A DNA stretch of 64,000 nucleotides from Henriciella sp. (GTDB taxonomy: Bacteria; Pseudomonadota; Alphaproteobacteria; Caulobacterales; Hyphomonadaceae): the NCBI GenBank assembly GCA_017642885.1, contig JAEPOM010000004.1, positions 62,001-126,000 on the forward strand, read 5' to 3'. Under the pieces are notes generated by a model. That model was not told where the DNA came from. It saw only the letters and a program-made list of their open reading frames with translations, and did not search any database. Below, piece by piece: positions 22,732 through 31,525 of the stretch (positions are counted from its first letter, which is position 1; the number at the start of each line of letters is the position of its first letter). A program made the translations under genes and the position numbers.

Positions 22732-23591
22732 GCTGACGCGCGTCGCAGCACCAAAGTTGACCAACCATCCTTTCGGATGCGTTTGGCCAAATCCAGTCCG
22801 CGCCCGGTATAAGCGGCGCGGACCAGTGGTTCCTGATGGGTGAGTAAGCCTGACAGGATCACATGACCGCCAGCTCCAATCATTTTAGCGAGTTCTGGTG
22901 CGAGGCCAATGAGCGGTCGCGCCAGAATATTCGCGAAGATGAGGTCGTAAGGAGCCGCACTTCGGATAAGACCATTTCCGGCGCCGCGCGTGTGATAGGT
23001 GCGAAACCGATTGGCGACATTATTCTTGCGCGCGTTCTCGTTGGCCACGTGCACACTCTGAAGATCGATCTCGGTGCCGATGGCACGTTGAGCACCTGAC
23101 TTGATTGCGGCAATCGAGAGCACGCCTGAACCGGTGCCGACGTCCAGAACGGTCTTGGGGGTCCCTGATTTCAGGACATGCTCAAAGCCCAAAAGGCAGC
23201 CGAGTGTTGTGCCGTGATGACCGGTGCCGAATGCCGGGCCCGCTTCTATTAGGATGTCTGTCTTGCCCGGCGCGGTTCGCGTGAGCGCATGGCTGCCAGC
23301 GACAATGAACCGACCAGCTTCCACTGGAGGGAGGCCTTCCAGCGACACCGTCACCCAATCGCGGTCTGCCAGAGCCTCGACGACGGGGTTTAGGTCCGAA
23401 GCAACCTCGCGGATCAGCTCAGCGCACGCCTCGGCGTCTGTTTCTGTCTCCGCATAGGCATCGAGCCGCCAGGTGAGGCGCGTGTCCTCCTTGGCGTCGA
23501 CGGCGCCAGCCGGAGATGGATCGGTCCAGGCGAGAGTGTCCCAAGCCGTCTGGATGGAGGCGCGAGGGCCACGAGCAGAGATCTGATACAT
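22728..23591 (-). CDS. prmA: Ribosomal protein L11 methyltransferase
   Basis: PrmA trimethylates ribosomal protein L11 using S-adenosylmethionine. The 287 residues have an N-terminal substrate-recognition domain and a class I methyltransferase domain: AFGTGHHGTTLGCL leads in, the SAM motif VLDVGTGSGVLSIAAIKSG lies near residue 150, and FANILARPLIGLAPEL contains the family's NILA motif. It stands alone on the minus strand, divergent from dapB. Confidence 0.93.
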   Translation of the reverse strand: MYQISARGPRASIQTAWDTLAWTDPSPAGAVDAKEDTRLTWRLDAYAETETDAEACAELIREVASDLNPVVEALADRDWVTVSLEGLPPVEAGRFIVAGSHALTRTAPGKTDILIEAGPAFGTGHHGTTLGCLLGFEHVLKSGTPKTVLDVGTGSGVLSIAAIKSGAQRAIGTEIDLQSVHVANENARKNNVANRFRTYHTRGAGNGLIRSAAPYDLIFANILARPLIGLAPELAKMIGAGGHVILSGLLTHQEPLVRAAYTGRGLDLAKRIRKDGWSTLVLRRASA

Positions 23592-23705
23592 GGGCGCGGC
23601 CTTAGCAGGGCGCTGGCGCGCTGCCTAGAGCGCAATCGCGTCTGTTCATGGTCTGGGTAAAAGAAGGTGAGTGGTCAGATGAGCGAAGCTCTGTATAAGG
23701 CCGTC

Positions 23706-24515
23706 ATGACTAGTCGATTGAACATTGCAGTGGCCGGATGCGCAGGGCGTATGGGCCGCCAATTGGTGAAAGCCGCGCACGGGGCCGGACATGGCTTGAG
23801 CGGTGGTAGCGAAGCGCCTGGCTCAGCCTATCTCGGCCGCGACTTAGGGTCTGTTGCTGGACTGGAGCCACTTGGCGCCGTGGCTCATGCCGGCATGAGC
23901 GAAGCAGGCAAGGGTGCTGATGTCTGGATCGACTTCACGGTTCCGTCGGCCACATTGATGGCGCTCTCCATGCTGCCATCGTTAGGCGTCAAAGCCGCGA
24001 TCGTTGGAACGACAGGCTTTAGTGATGCGGACCTTATTCAGGTCGAGACGGCCTCCGAGCGGATCGCAATCGTCAAAGCTGGGAATTTCTCGCTCGGTGT
24101 CAATCTGCTCGAGGCGCTCGTTCGACAAGCTGCTGCGCGCCTGGGTGAAGACTGGGACATCGAAATTCTGGAGACCCACCATAATCGCAAAATCGACGCG
24201 CCGTCTGGAACTGCGTTGATGCTGGGAGAAGCTGCCGCGGAGGGGCGAGGTAAGCCGCTTAGCGCGCTGCGGACAGGCCCTTATGATGGCCCAGATGCCA
24301 AGCGCGCGCCGGGTCAGATTGGGTTTTCAGTCCGGCGTATGGGGGATGTCATTGGTGAGCATGATGTCACCTTCGGGTCGGACATGGAGATGGTGTCTCT
24401 CAGCCACACTGCGCTCGACCGAGCCGTCTTCGCGCATGGCGCGATCAAGGCAGCGGAATGGGCGGCCACCCAGCCGCCTGGTCTCTACGATATGAGCGAT
24501 GTGCTCGGCGTCTAA
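23706..24515 (+). CDS. dapB: 4-hydroxy-tetrahydrodipicolinate reductase
   Basis: DapB catalyses the NAD(P)H-dependent step from hydroxy-tetrahydrodipicolinate to tetrahydrodipicolinate in lysine and diaminopimelate synthesis. From the ATG at 23706 it has 269 residues, the usual length. The nucleotide-binding motif VAGCAGRMGRQLVKA is at the N-terminus, and the catalytic signature ETHHNRKIDAPSGTALMLG lies near residue 155. In-frame starts at 23667 and 23679 would add up to 13 residues that are not part of the family core. AAGG five bases before 23706 supports my choice. Confidence 0.95.
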   Translation: MTSRLNIAVAGCAGRMGRQLVKAAHGAGHGLSGGSEAPGSAYLGRDLGSVAGLEPLGAVAHAGMSEAGKGADVWIDFTVPSATLMALSMLPSLGVKAAIVGTTGFSDADLIQVETASERIAIVKAGNFSLGVNLLEALVRQAAARLGEDWDIEILETHHNRKIDAPSGTALMLGEAAAEGRGKPLSALRTGPYDGPDAKRAPGQIGFSVRRMGDVIGEHDVTFGSDMEMVSLSHTALDRAVFAHGAIKAAEWAATQPPGLYDMSDVLGV

Positions 24516-24522
24516 CGTCGCT

Positions 24523-24885
24523 TCACGTTGCCGCAAACTCTTCAGCGACATCCTCGCTTGAGGCTTCTTTACCGCGTGCAATAGCCTCTCGATCCTGCTG
24601 AATGATGCGGAAGAGCCGAGCGATATATTCCTGCATCCAAAGACCGCGCTCATCAGCTTCTTCTTTGGTTGGCGTGAACGCATCGATACTGGCTTTGGAG
24701 ACCGTTTCCCCACGCTCGAGCAACCGCTCGATCGTATCCATACGTTCGTGCATCACCGCCACTTCCTGGATCAGCGCCAGATTGATGTTCATGACGCGCT
24801 CAATGTCAGGATTTTCCAAGAACCAGGGGCGCTTGCCTTTGGATTTCGAGCCTGCGAGGGCGATGGGATCAATCGTCTGAGTCAT
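24523..24885 (-). CDS. Unknown 120-residue protein paired with a methyltransferase gene
   Basis: I do not recognise this family. The protein is soluble and mostly helical: a basic start (AGSKSKGKRPWFLENPDIERV), then two amphipathic helices (NLALIQEVAVMHERMDTIERLLER and WMQEYIARLFRIIQQDREAIARG), with no membrane segment or signal peptide. Its start codon lies two bases after the stop of the methyltransferase gene, so the two form one operon and probably work together. The unit marks the left border of the accessory island and is controlled from the promoter region holding an operator of set A. Confidence 0.75.
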   Translation of the reverse strand: MTQTIDPIALAGSKSKGKRPWFLENPDIERVMNINLALIQEVAVMHERMDTIERLLERGETVSKASIDAFTPTKEEADERGLWMQEYIARLFRIIQQDREAIARGKEASSEDVAEEFAAT

Positions 24886-24887
24886 GA

Positions 24888-26123
24888 TTAAGCTACCTTC
24901 TTTGCGCCAATGACATGCCAGGCGGCCTTGCGTCCGAAGTCTTCGCTGTCATCGTCGGCGGCGTCCGGGAAGACGTCCTTGTCCACGATTGCTGCGACGC
25001 CGCCATGGATCAGGTGGTTGTCTCCGAAGCCCGCCTTTTTCATCCAGGCGTCCAGGTCGACTTCATGCATTTTCGTCCAGAAGGGTTCATTGTTGTAGAA
25101 CGCGTCCCAATCTCGCATCGCTTGCTCGAAAAGCGGCATATTTTCAGCGTATTGAGGCTGCTCGACATGCAAGACAATGCCACCGGGCTTGAGCAGGCGC
25201 TGGGTCTCAGCAAAAATCATCGGCATGGTTTTGTAGCTCGTCTCATGCAGGAACATGGTCGACTGGACCCAATCAAAGCTCTCATCTTCGAAGCGTGAAA
25301 GATCTGACACATCGTCCTGAATGAAGGTCACGTTCTCGATGCCCATGCTCTTAGCTCGCGCCAGACCGTAGCGCAGCATTGGCGCTCCCGCATCGACAGC
25401 GATCACTTCTGCATCGGGGAAGGCTGCGGCGATCGGCAGGACATTGTGTCCAAGGCCCGCGCCGATATCGAGAATACGCTTTGGCTTGAACTCATCGCCG
25501 AAGGTCTTCTTGACCCATTCAGCAACTGCGACACCGCCCCCATCATTGTATCGTCCCAGCATGCCGCCAGTGGTGGCGAAGATGCCTGCATCATAGTTCG
25601 CAGGTCCTGTGACGTCGCCCGGAACCAATTCTGTGTGATACGAGCCTGGCATACAATGATGGTCGATCGCTTCGGTTGAGCGTGGCTGCTTGAACTTCGG
25701 GTTTAGAACCAGACGGTCGTCATTCTTCGTCAGCTCAGCGACTTTTGCGTTCAGGTCATCCGCCTGACGAAGTGTCACCCAGCGACCGGCTTGTTGGCGT
25801 GTTTCCATCGTCGCGCGGCGCAGCGCCGACCACCATTGGAACATGGGGTCTTTCAACAGCGCTTTGCGGACTTCATGGCGGGACTTGAAGTCACGCTTTT
25901 GCGTCTTGTTGAAGCCGGGTTCGACGCGAGCTTCGAACGCTTCGCCGACGCCGGGCATGATTTTCGTCGAGAGATGACGATTCATTTGCGCGAGGAAATT
26001 GAACCGAGCGACTTCATCGTGATTGGTCTCTGGATAGACGCCATGACGTCCAACCACGCGATAATCCGGCGGACCATCATATTCGATAGCGTCCGGGCGG
26101 CGATCTCGTTCTGTGTCAGCCAT
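24888..26123 (-). CDS. Class I SAM-dependent methyltransferase, long form
   Basis: The 411-residue protein has an N-terminal helical extension of about 200 residues before a Rossmann-type methyltransferase domain: ILDIGAGLGHNVLPIAAA near residue 226, AEVIAVDAGAPML, IQDDVSDL, and RLLKPGGIVLHVEQPQ. The extension contains a His/Cys-bearing stretch (EAIDHHCMPGSYHTELVPGDV) that could form part of the active site. The substrate is unknown; within the island a small aromatic or heterocyclic acceptor is a guess. It is the first gene of a two-gene minus-strand unit, divergent from the HapK-like gene, and shares with it an intergenic set A operator. Confidence 0.85.
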   Translation of the reverse strand: MADTERDRRPDAIEYDGPPDYRVVGRHGVYPETNHDEVARFNFLAQMNRHLSTKIMPGVGEAFEARVEPGFNKTQKRDFKSRHEVRKALLKDPMFQWWSALRRATMETRQQAGRWVTLRQADDLNAKVAELTKNDDRLVLNPKFKQPRSTEAIDHHCMPGSYHTELVPGDVTGPANYDAGIFATTGGMLGRYNDGGGVAVAEWVKKTFGDEFKPKRILDIGAGLGHNVLPIAAAFPDAEVIAVDAGAPMLRYGLARAKSMGIENVTFIQDDVSDLSRFEDESFDWVQSTMFLHETSYKTMPMIFAETQRLLKPGGIVLHVEQPQYAENMPLFEQAMRDWDAFYNNEPFWTKMHEVDLDAWMKKAGFGDNHLIHGGVAAIVDKDVFPDAADDDSEDFGRKAAWHVIGAKKVA

Positions 26124-26197
26124 GACAATCTCCTTTTCGCTTCACAAAATGGCGCGCTTTCGCGACACTTTCAATGTGAGGGCTATGCATTTGCCTC

Positions 26198-26215
26198 AAA
26201 AGATATATCATTTGA
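26198..26215 (+). promoter_or_regulatory. Set A operator, site 1
   Basis: AAAAGATATATCATTTGA, with the palindromic core GATATATC at 26202-26209. It lies in the divergent gap between the methyltransferase gene (start 26123) and the HapK-like gene (start 26245), where it can act on both. Four similar sites occur in the island promoters (46093, 47068, 53322, 53877). Confidence 0.75.
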
Positions 26216-26244
26216 CGAAAGAAGCTATAGGGAAGGTTCCGGAT

Positions 26245-26559
26245 ATGAGTACAAAGATTGTCGCACTGTTCAATCTGAGGCCGGGCGTCAGCGTCGCTGA
26301 TTATGAAAACTGGGCAAAAACCAAAGACATTCCGACCGTGAATGGCTTGCAATCGGTTGATGAGTTCGCGGTGTTCAAATCAACGGGCCTGCTCGGCGCA
26401 GACGACAAGCCACCTTACGCTTATATCGAGACGATCGATGTCAACGATATGGACAAGTTTGGCGGCGAGGTCTCGACAGAGACCATGCAAGCTATCGCGG
26501 GTGAATTCCAGGCGATGGCCGATGATCTCGTATTCATCATGACAGACAAACTCGGCTAG
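26245..26559 (+). CDS. HapK/REDY-like small protein
   Basis: The 104-residue protein resembles the REDY-like HapK family, named from a homologue linked to prodigiosin gene clusters, with a dimeric ferredoxin-like fold: KIVALFNLRPGVSVADYENWAKT, then a middle part with ADDKPPYAYIETIDV, and a C-terminal helix and strand. Such proteins often bind or process small aromatic products; the exact role is not established. The ATG at 26245 follows a GGGAAGG site; longer in-frame starts would run through the operator. It heads the plus-strand unit HapK-SDR-deacetylase-AhpD. Confidence 0.75.
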   Translation: MSTKIVALFNLRPGVSVADYENWAKTKDIPTVNGLQSVDEFAVFKSTGLLGADDKPPYAYIETIDVNDMDKFGGEVSTETMQAIAGEFQAMADDLVFIMTDKLG

Positions 26560-26568
26560 GGGGATCTG

Positions 26569-27405
26569 ATGGGCAGATTTACCGGGAAGACGGCAGTCAT
26601 CACAGGATCTGGACGCCGAAAGGGGCTCGGAGAGGCAATTGCGAAACGCCTTGCTGAAGATGGCGCCAACATCGTCATCTCCGATATCGGCGCGCCGCGT
26701 GACGAAGCCACTGGCGCGGAGCACATTGGTTCAACTGACGAGATGGAGAGTATCGCAGCGGACATGCGGGCGTTTGGCGTGCAATCGTCAACGAAAGTCT
26801 GCGATGTGCGGTCTTTGGAGGACGTTCGAAGCCTCGCTCAGCATGCCGTCGATACGCATGGCAGTCTCGACATCTGGGTCAATAATGCTGGGATCGGCTA
26901 TATCATGAAGCCACTTCTGGACGTCACCGAAGATGATTGGCGGGCTGTTATCGACGTGAATTTGACGGGGGCGTTCTTTGGAGTCAAAGCGGCTGCTGAG
27001 ACGATGATCCAGCAAGGGCAAGGCGGCCGGATTATCAATATCGCTTCGCAAGCTGCAAAGTCGGGGTTCCCGCACGCCCAGGCCTATACGTCCTCCAAGC
27101 ACGGACTTGTGGGTCTCGCTCGCTCCGCCGCTGTGGAGCTCGGCGAACATAAGATTACCGTCAACAATGTTTGTCCAAACCATGTCACGACAGGTCTCGG
27201 GGCCTGGCAAAACGAGTATTTCGCGAAAGTCGTCGGCGCAGCTTCGGTGGAAGACTATCTCGAGGCGATGGCCGCGCGCATTCCCATGGGACGTCCCGGC
27301 CTGCCGGAAGACACCGCCAATGCCGTTGCGTTTCTGTGTTCGGATGAAGCCAATTACATTACCGCCGAGAGTATGAATGTCTCAGGCGGAGAGGAGCCGC
27401 ATTAA
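26569..27405 (+). CDS. Short-chain dehydrogenase/reductase (SDR)
   Basis: The 278-residue NAD(P)-dependent oxidoreductase has the coenzyme motif TGSGRRKGLGEAIAKRL at the N-terminus, NNAG (WVNNAGIGY near residue 107), and the catalytic Ser and Tyr-x-x-x-Lys in INIASQAAKSGFPHAQAYTSSKHG, ending in MNVSGGEEPH. The acidic residue at the end of the second strand (ISDIG) suggests NAD+ rather than NADP+. The substrate, an alcohol or ketone, is unknown. The stop overlaps the next start (TAATG). Confidence 0.88.
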   Translation: MGRFTGKTAVITGSGRRKGLGEAIAKRLAEDGANIVISDIGAPRDEATGAEHIGSTDEMESIAADMRAFGVQSSTKVCDVRSLEDVRSLAQHAVDTHGSLDIWVNNAGIGYIMKPLLDVTEDDWRAVIDVNLTGAFFGVKAAAETMIQQGQGGRIINIASQAAKSGFPHAQAYTSSKHGLVGLARSAAVELGEHKITVNNVCPNHVTTGLGAWQNEYFAKVVGAASVEDYLEAMAARIPMGRPGLPEDTANAVAFLCSDEANYITAESMNVSGGEEPH

Positions 27406-28307
27406 TGGCGTTGCCATCCGATCCAGCGCCGAAAGGCTTCACCTGGCCGAATGGGGCGAAGCTGGCGCTCTCTATCGTCGTCAATGTCGAAGAGGGGGCT
27501 GAGCGCCGCATCGATGAAGGCGACAAACGGCCTGAACCGGTCGATGAGCTTGGCGCGGTGCCAGGCAAGCCAATCCGCATCCATGGCAATGAAAGCAACT
27601 ATCAATACGGCATCAATCGCGGTGCGCCGCGGATCTTGAAACTGCTCGACAAAGCCAGGATGAAGGCGACTTGGACCGTGTGCGGGCAAGCGCTCGAAAA
27701 GGCGCCGTGGCTGGCGCAAGCGATTGTCGACCGCGGGGATGAGCCCTGTAATCATGGACACAAGTGGGCGTTCACCGCTTTCATGGACGAAGCGGAGGAA
27801 ACAGACTTCATCAAAAGAGGGACCGACTCGATTGCGCAAACCTGTGGTCGCAAACCGGTGGGCTGGCTCTCCCGTTACCTGCATACGGACATCACGCGCC
27901 GCATCCTGAAAGAGCAGGGCTATCTCTATCATATGGACGACTATTCCGACGATTTTCCTTATTGGGCCGACGTCGAGATGAAAGATGGTTCGTCAGAGCC
28001 GATGGTCATCCTGCCATACGCGATTGATTCCAATGATATGAAATTCTGGCTCAGCCCGAGCTTTACGCCCGAGATGTGGCTCCAATATGCGAAGAACACA
28101 TTCAATTGGCTCCACCGCGAAGCGCAGGAAGAGGGCGCGCGCATGATGTCGCTCGGCCTGCACTTGCGCATCATTGGGCGGCCGGGGCGTATCGATGCGT
28201 TCCAGCATTTCCTGGATCATGTTCGGGCGCACAAGGATGTCTGGGTGGCCACCCGTGAGGAAATCGCTCAGCAATTTGCGGCGCACGTAAAACCCGGCGC
28301 CACATGA
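27405..28307 (+). CDS. Polysaccharide-deacetylase-fold hydrolase, PuuE-like (paralogue 1)
   Basis: The 300 residues have the CE4/NodB-type fold of the PuuE (allantoinase) group: an N-terminal strand with VVNVEEGAERR, LDKARMKATWTVCGQALEK, the metal-binding EPCNHGHKWAFTAFMDEAEE (His-x-x-x pattern), GWLSRYLHTDITRRIL, and SLGLHLRIIGRPGRIDAFQHFLDHV near the C-terminus. In other bacteria this group opens cyclic amides such as allantoin rather than deacetylating sugars. Two further relatives lie at 50244 and 51657. It has no signal peptide. Start and stop both overlap neighbours, placing it firmly in the operon. Confidence 0.85.
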   Translation: MALPSDPAPKGFTWPNGAKLALSIVVNVEEGAERRIDEGDKRPEPVDELGAVPGKPIRIHGNESNYQYGINRGAPRILKLLDKARMKATWTVCGQALEKAPWLAQAIVDRGDEPCNHGHKWAFTAFMDEAEETDFIKRGTDSIAQTCGRKPVGWLSRYLHTDITRRILKEQGYLYHMDDYSDDFPYWADVEMKDGSSEPMVILPYAIDSNDMKFWLSPSFTPEMWLQYAKNTFNWLHREAQEEGARMMSLGLHLRIIGRPGRIDAFQHFLDHVRAHKDVWVATREEIAQQFAAHVKPGAT

Positions 28308-28861
28308 CCCGTTTGAGCCCGATTGCTTTAGATGATCTCGACGCGGAAACGCGAGCGATGATCGAGAATGCTGAAGACTTGATGGGTTTTATCCCAAATG
28401 ATGCCCTCGTGATGGCCAGGAATCCCGCTCTGACGCGGGCGATGTGGGGATTGGTGGCAGCGGTCTACGGTCCCGGCAAAGTCGACAACGGTCTGAAACG
28501 ACTGGTCGGCGAAGCGGCGAGCAAAGCGGCAGGCTGCTTCTATTGTACGGCCCACGCAGCACATGGCGCGCGCGAACAGGGCGTTGCGCAGGAGAAAATC
28601 GACGCAGTCTGGAGCTTTGAAGACAGTGCGCTGTTTACCGAGGCGGAACGCGCGGCAATCAATCTTGCCATGAAGGCGGGCGTCGTACCGAATGAGACGG
28701 AGGATGCAGATTTTGATCGGCTGCGTACCCATTTCTCAGAAGATGAGACCGTTGAAATCGTTGCCGTGATTTCGATGTTCGGGTTTCTCAACCGTTGGAA
28801 CTCGACTCTCGACACCGCGCTTGAGCCTGTGCCGTTGGCGTCAGTTGAGGGAATGGAATAA
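28304..28861 (+). CDS. AhpD-like (carboxymuconolactone decarboxylase fold) protein
   Basis: The 185-residue helical protein carries the AhpD signature with the redox pair CFYCTAHAAHGAREQGV (Cys-x-x-Cys and His, about residues 80-96). AhpD-type proteins reduce peroxides or pass electrons through the Cys pair; the wider family also has decarboxylases. This one has the Cys pair, so a peroxidase-like role is more probable. It is the last gene of its unit; the next promoter region holds a set B operator. Confidence 0.82.
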   Translation: MTRLSPIALDDLDAETRAMIENAEDLMGFIPNDALVMARNPALTRAMWGLVAAVYGPGKVDNGLKRLVGEAASKAAGCFYCTAHAAHGAREQGVAQEKIDAVWSFEDSALFTEAERAAINLAMKAGVVPNETEDADFDRLRTHFSEDETVEIVAVISMFGFLNRWNSTLDTALEPVPLASVEGME

Positions 28862-28939
28862 CGGTGACAAAGCCGAGAATTACATCCTTTTCTTCCTGAA
28901 CACGAAGACAGTATTTGACCTGGGTTCAGGAACGCTCTA

Positions 28940-28955
28940 ATTTGTCCGGACAAAT
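28940..28955 (+). promoter_or_regulatory. Set B operator, site 1 (perfect palindrome)
   Basis: ATTTGTCCGGACAAAT is a perfect 16-base palindrome. It ends 12 bases before the start of the CoA lyase gene that heads a six-gene unit. Near-identical copies are found at 36317 and 53846. Confidence 0.8.
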
Positions 28956-28967
28956 CCCGGATAAGCT

Positions 28968-29792
28968 ATGATAACGACCTATAAGTCACTTCTATTTGTA
29001 CCTGGTGCGCGACCAGACCGTTTTGACAAAGCGGCTGCAAGCGGTGCCGACACCATCATTATCGACCTCGAAGATGCGGTATTGCCTGCGCAAAAAACCG
29101 AAGCGCGAGCGGATGCGCTTGGGTGGTTAGCGCATCGCGGTGACGTCATGGCCGGGATCAGAATCAACAGCCCGCGAACGGCAGAAGGCTGCGCGGACAT
29201 TGCCGCGCTGGCCGTGTCAGGATGCTCGCCAGATTTTGTCATGGTGCCGAAAGCCGAAACCGGCGTGGATATGGAAATTGTTTGCGAAGCGCTGGGGCAT
29301 GGCGCCCCTCTGATTGCAGTTATTGAGAGTGGCCGCGGCCTGCGCCGCGCGTTCGATATCGCTAAACAGTCCAATACTGGCGTCTTGTTTGGTGGCGCGG
29401 ATTACAGCGCAAGTATCGGCGCAGATCTCTCAAACTGGGACGCGATGATTGTCGCGCGTGGTACCATTGCCGGGGCGTGCGGCGCAGCTGGCGTGCCTGC
29501 CTATGATGTGCCTTATCTGGATGTGAGCAACACCTCCGGTCTCGATGAGCAAACCCGTCAGTCGAGGGCAATGGGCTTTACCGGCCGCGCCTGCATTCAT
29601 CCGGCTCAGGTTGAGACGGTGAACACTGTCTTTGCCCCAAGCCCCGCAGAAATTCTGGAAGCCAAGGCGATCATCAAGGCGCTCGAGGAGTCGAAAGGCG
29701 GCGCGGTGCTTCACAACGGAAAACTGATTGATCGCCCGATTATTCTGGCGGCTGAAAGAACACTCGCCAAAGCGGGCGAAGAGAGAGGATAA
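28968..29792 (+). CDS. CitE-like CoA-ester lyase (HpcH/HpaI family)
   Basis: The 274-residue TIM-barrel protein belongs to the Mg-dependent group of malyl-, beta-methylmalyl- and citramalyl-CoA lyases. It starts with SLLFVPGARPDRFDKAAASG; the acidic motif IIDLEDAVLPAQK, the Arg in AGIRINSP, and Glu and Asp metal ligands in IAVIESGRGL and FGGADYSASIGAD are present. Such enzymes split a 3-hydroxyacyl-CoA diacid into acyl-CoA plus glyoxylate or pyruvate. Its operon partners (hydratase, acyl-CoA dehydrogenase, CoA-transferases) make it the likely last step of a diacid breakdown route. The exact substrate cannot be told from sequence. Confidence 0.88.
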   Translation: MITTYKSLLFVPGARPDRFDKAAASGADTIIIDLEDAVLPAQKTEARADALGWLAHRGDVMAGIRINSPRTAEGCADIAALAVSGCSPDFVMVPKAETGVDMEIVCEALGHGAPLIAVIESGRGLRRAFDIAKQSNTGVLFGGADYSASIGADLSNWDAMIVARGTIAGACGAAGVPAYDVPYLDVSNTSGLDEQTRQSRAMGFTGRACIHPAQVETVNTVFAPSPAEILEAKAIIKALEESKGGAVLHNGKLIDRPIILAAERTLAKAGEERG

Positions 29793-29794
29793 AC

Positions 29795-30316
29795 ATGGTT
29801 CAGAACTGGAAAGAAGTCGGCCCGAATCGCTATCGCGAGACTTTCGGTCGTTACTTCGAAGATTTCAAAGAAGGCGACATTTACGAGCACCGCCCGGGCA
29901 AAACGGTTACCGAGTATGACAATCACTCTTTCACATTGCTCACGCTCAACACCCATCCGATGCATTTCGATGCGGAGTTCGCGGCTGCCTCTGAATTCAA
30001 GAAGAACCTTGTTGTCTCACCGTACACACTCGCGCTGCTCATTGGCATGAGCGTCACCGATTGCTCTCAGAAAGCGATCGCTAATCTGGGGATGGACGAG
30101 GTGAAGTTCACCGCGCCGGTTTTTGCTGGCGATACGCTTTATGCCGAGAGCGAGGTGCTCGGGAAACGAGAAAGCAAGTCACGTCCGGGCCAAGGCATCG
30201 TGACCATAGTCACACGCGGGTTCAATCAGGATGGCACCATGGTCTGTACCTTCAAGCGCAACATGTTGATCCCGTCTCGCGGCCAGGCCGTCGAAGACCG
30301 AGTTGGAAATTATTAG
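29795..30316 (+). CDS. MaoC-family (R)-specific enoyl-CoA hydratase
   Basis: The 173-residue hot-dog-fold protein contains the hydratase motif with Asp and His: VTEYDNHSFTLLTLNTHPMHFDAEFAA in two parts (VTEYDNHSFTLLTLNTHP and MHFDAEFAA), then FTAPVFAGDTLYAESEVLGKRES. Homologues hydrate mesaconyl-CoA-type unsaturated diacyl-CoAs. It starts two bases after the lyase stop. Placed between lyase and acyl-CoA dehydrogenase genes, it should supply the hydroxyacyl-CoA that the lyase splits (inference from context). Confidence 0.88.
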   Translation: MVQNWKEVGPNRYRETFGRYFEDFKEGDIYEHRPGKTVTEYDNHSFTLLTLNTHPMHFDAEFAAASEFKKNLVVSPYTLALLIGMSVTDCSQKAIANLGMDEVKFTAPVFAGDTLYAESEVLGKRESKSRPGQGIVTIVTRGFNQDGTMVCTFKRNMLIPSRGQAVEDRVGNY

Positions 30317-30325
30317 GAGGCCGAG

Positions 30326-31525
30326 ATGGCAGACACGGCATATATGACCAGTGAGGCCGCGGAAGAAGAACGCCTCATGCTCGATGCGATCGAAAAATGG
30401 CTCGAGCAGAAAGTTCGCCCCGTGGCCATGGAACTGGAGCACGCCAACGAGTATCCGATCGACCTCGTCGAAAACATGAAAGAGCTCGGCCTGTTTGGGG
30501 CTTTGATTGATCCTGAATATGGCGGTCTCGGCCTCACCGCCTCGACCTATGCGAAGATCGTTACCCTGATTGCAGAAGAGTGGATGAGCCTCACCGGCAT
30601 CTTCAATTCGCACTTGATGATGGCGCAAATCGTCCAGCGTTTCGGGACCGATAAGCAAAAAGCGCATTGGTTGCCAAAGTTCGCAACCGGCGAAATTCGC
30701 GGTGGTCTCGCGCTGACTGAGCCAAATGCTGGGACCGATCTGCAGGCTCTCACAACCAAGGCGACGCGGGTTGGCGACAAGTATGTGATTGAAGGAGCGA
30801 AAACCTGGATTTCAAATGCGATCGAAGGCCAATGCGTTGCTCTTCTTTGCAAGACAGATCCTGGCGCGGAGCCGCGCTATAAGGGCATGTCGATGCTGAT
30901 AACTCAGACGAAAAACCCTGAGACCATGCAAGACCTTCCCGGCGTGACCAATGGCAACAAGCTGGAAAAGCTTGGCTATAAGGGCATCGATAGCGGCGAA
31001 TTGATCTATACCGGTTACGAGTGCGATGCAGAGCTCAGCCTTGTCGGCGGCGAAGAGGGCAAAGGCTTCTTCATGGCCACGGGCGGTCTGGAGATTGGGC
31101 GCATCAATATTGCCGCTCGCTCTGTTGGGATCGCACGCCGCGCCTTGAAGGAAAGCATCGCATACGCTCAGACGCGCCACACGATGGGCAAGCCGATCTG
31201 CGAACATCAGGCCATCCAGCTGAAGCTCGGCGAAATGGGCGCGAAGACCAGAGCTGCCGAGCTGCTCGTGCAAGACGCGGCCCGTGCATATGACACCGGC
31301 CAGCGGATCGACATGGAAGCTGGAATGGCGAAATATTTCGCCTCTGAAACGGCAGTCGAAGTCGCCACGGAAGCGATGCGAATTCACGGCGGATATGGAT
31401 ACTCGAAAGAGTATGTGATCGAACGCCTCTACCGCGATGCGCCGCTGATGTGTATCGGTGAGGGAACCAATGAGATGCAACGCATCATCATTGCCAAACA
31501 ATTGGTGAAACGGAACCCGATCTGA
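30326..31525 (+). CDS. Acyl-CoA dehydrogenase
   Basis: This 399-residue flavoenzyme makes the alpha,beta double bond of an acyl-CoA. The order is standard: an N-terminal helical domain, the FAD-binding GGLALTEPNAGTDLQAL, the signature KTWISNAIEGQ, and the C-terminal IHGGYGYSKEYVIERLYRDA with the likely catalytic Glu in GEGTNEMQR. At this length it lacks the long N-terminal extension of methylsuccinyl-CoA dehydrogenases, so the substrate stays open. The stop overlaps the next start by one base (TGATG). Confidence 0.92.
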   Translation: MADTAYMTSEAAEEERLMLDAIEKWLEQKVRPVAMELEHANEYPIDLVENMKELGLFGALIDPEYGGLGLTASTYAKIVTLIAEEWMSLTGIFNSHLMMAQIVQRFGTDKQKAHWLPKFATGEIRGGLALTEPNAGTDLQALTTKATRVGDKYVIEGAKTWISNAIEGQCVALLCKTDPGAEPRYKGMSMLITQTKNPETMQDLPGVTNGNKLEKLGYKGIDSGELIYTGYECDAELSLVGGEEGKGFFMATGGLEIGRINIAARSVGIARRALKESIAYAQTRHTMGKPICEHQAIQLKLGEMGAKTRAAELLVQDAARAYDTGQRIDMEAGMAKYFASETAVEVATEAMRIHGGYGYSKEYVIERLYRDAPLMCIGEGTNEMQRIIIAKQLVKRNPI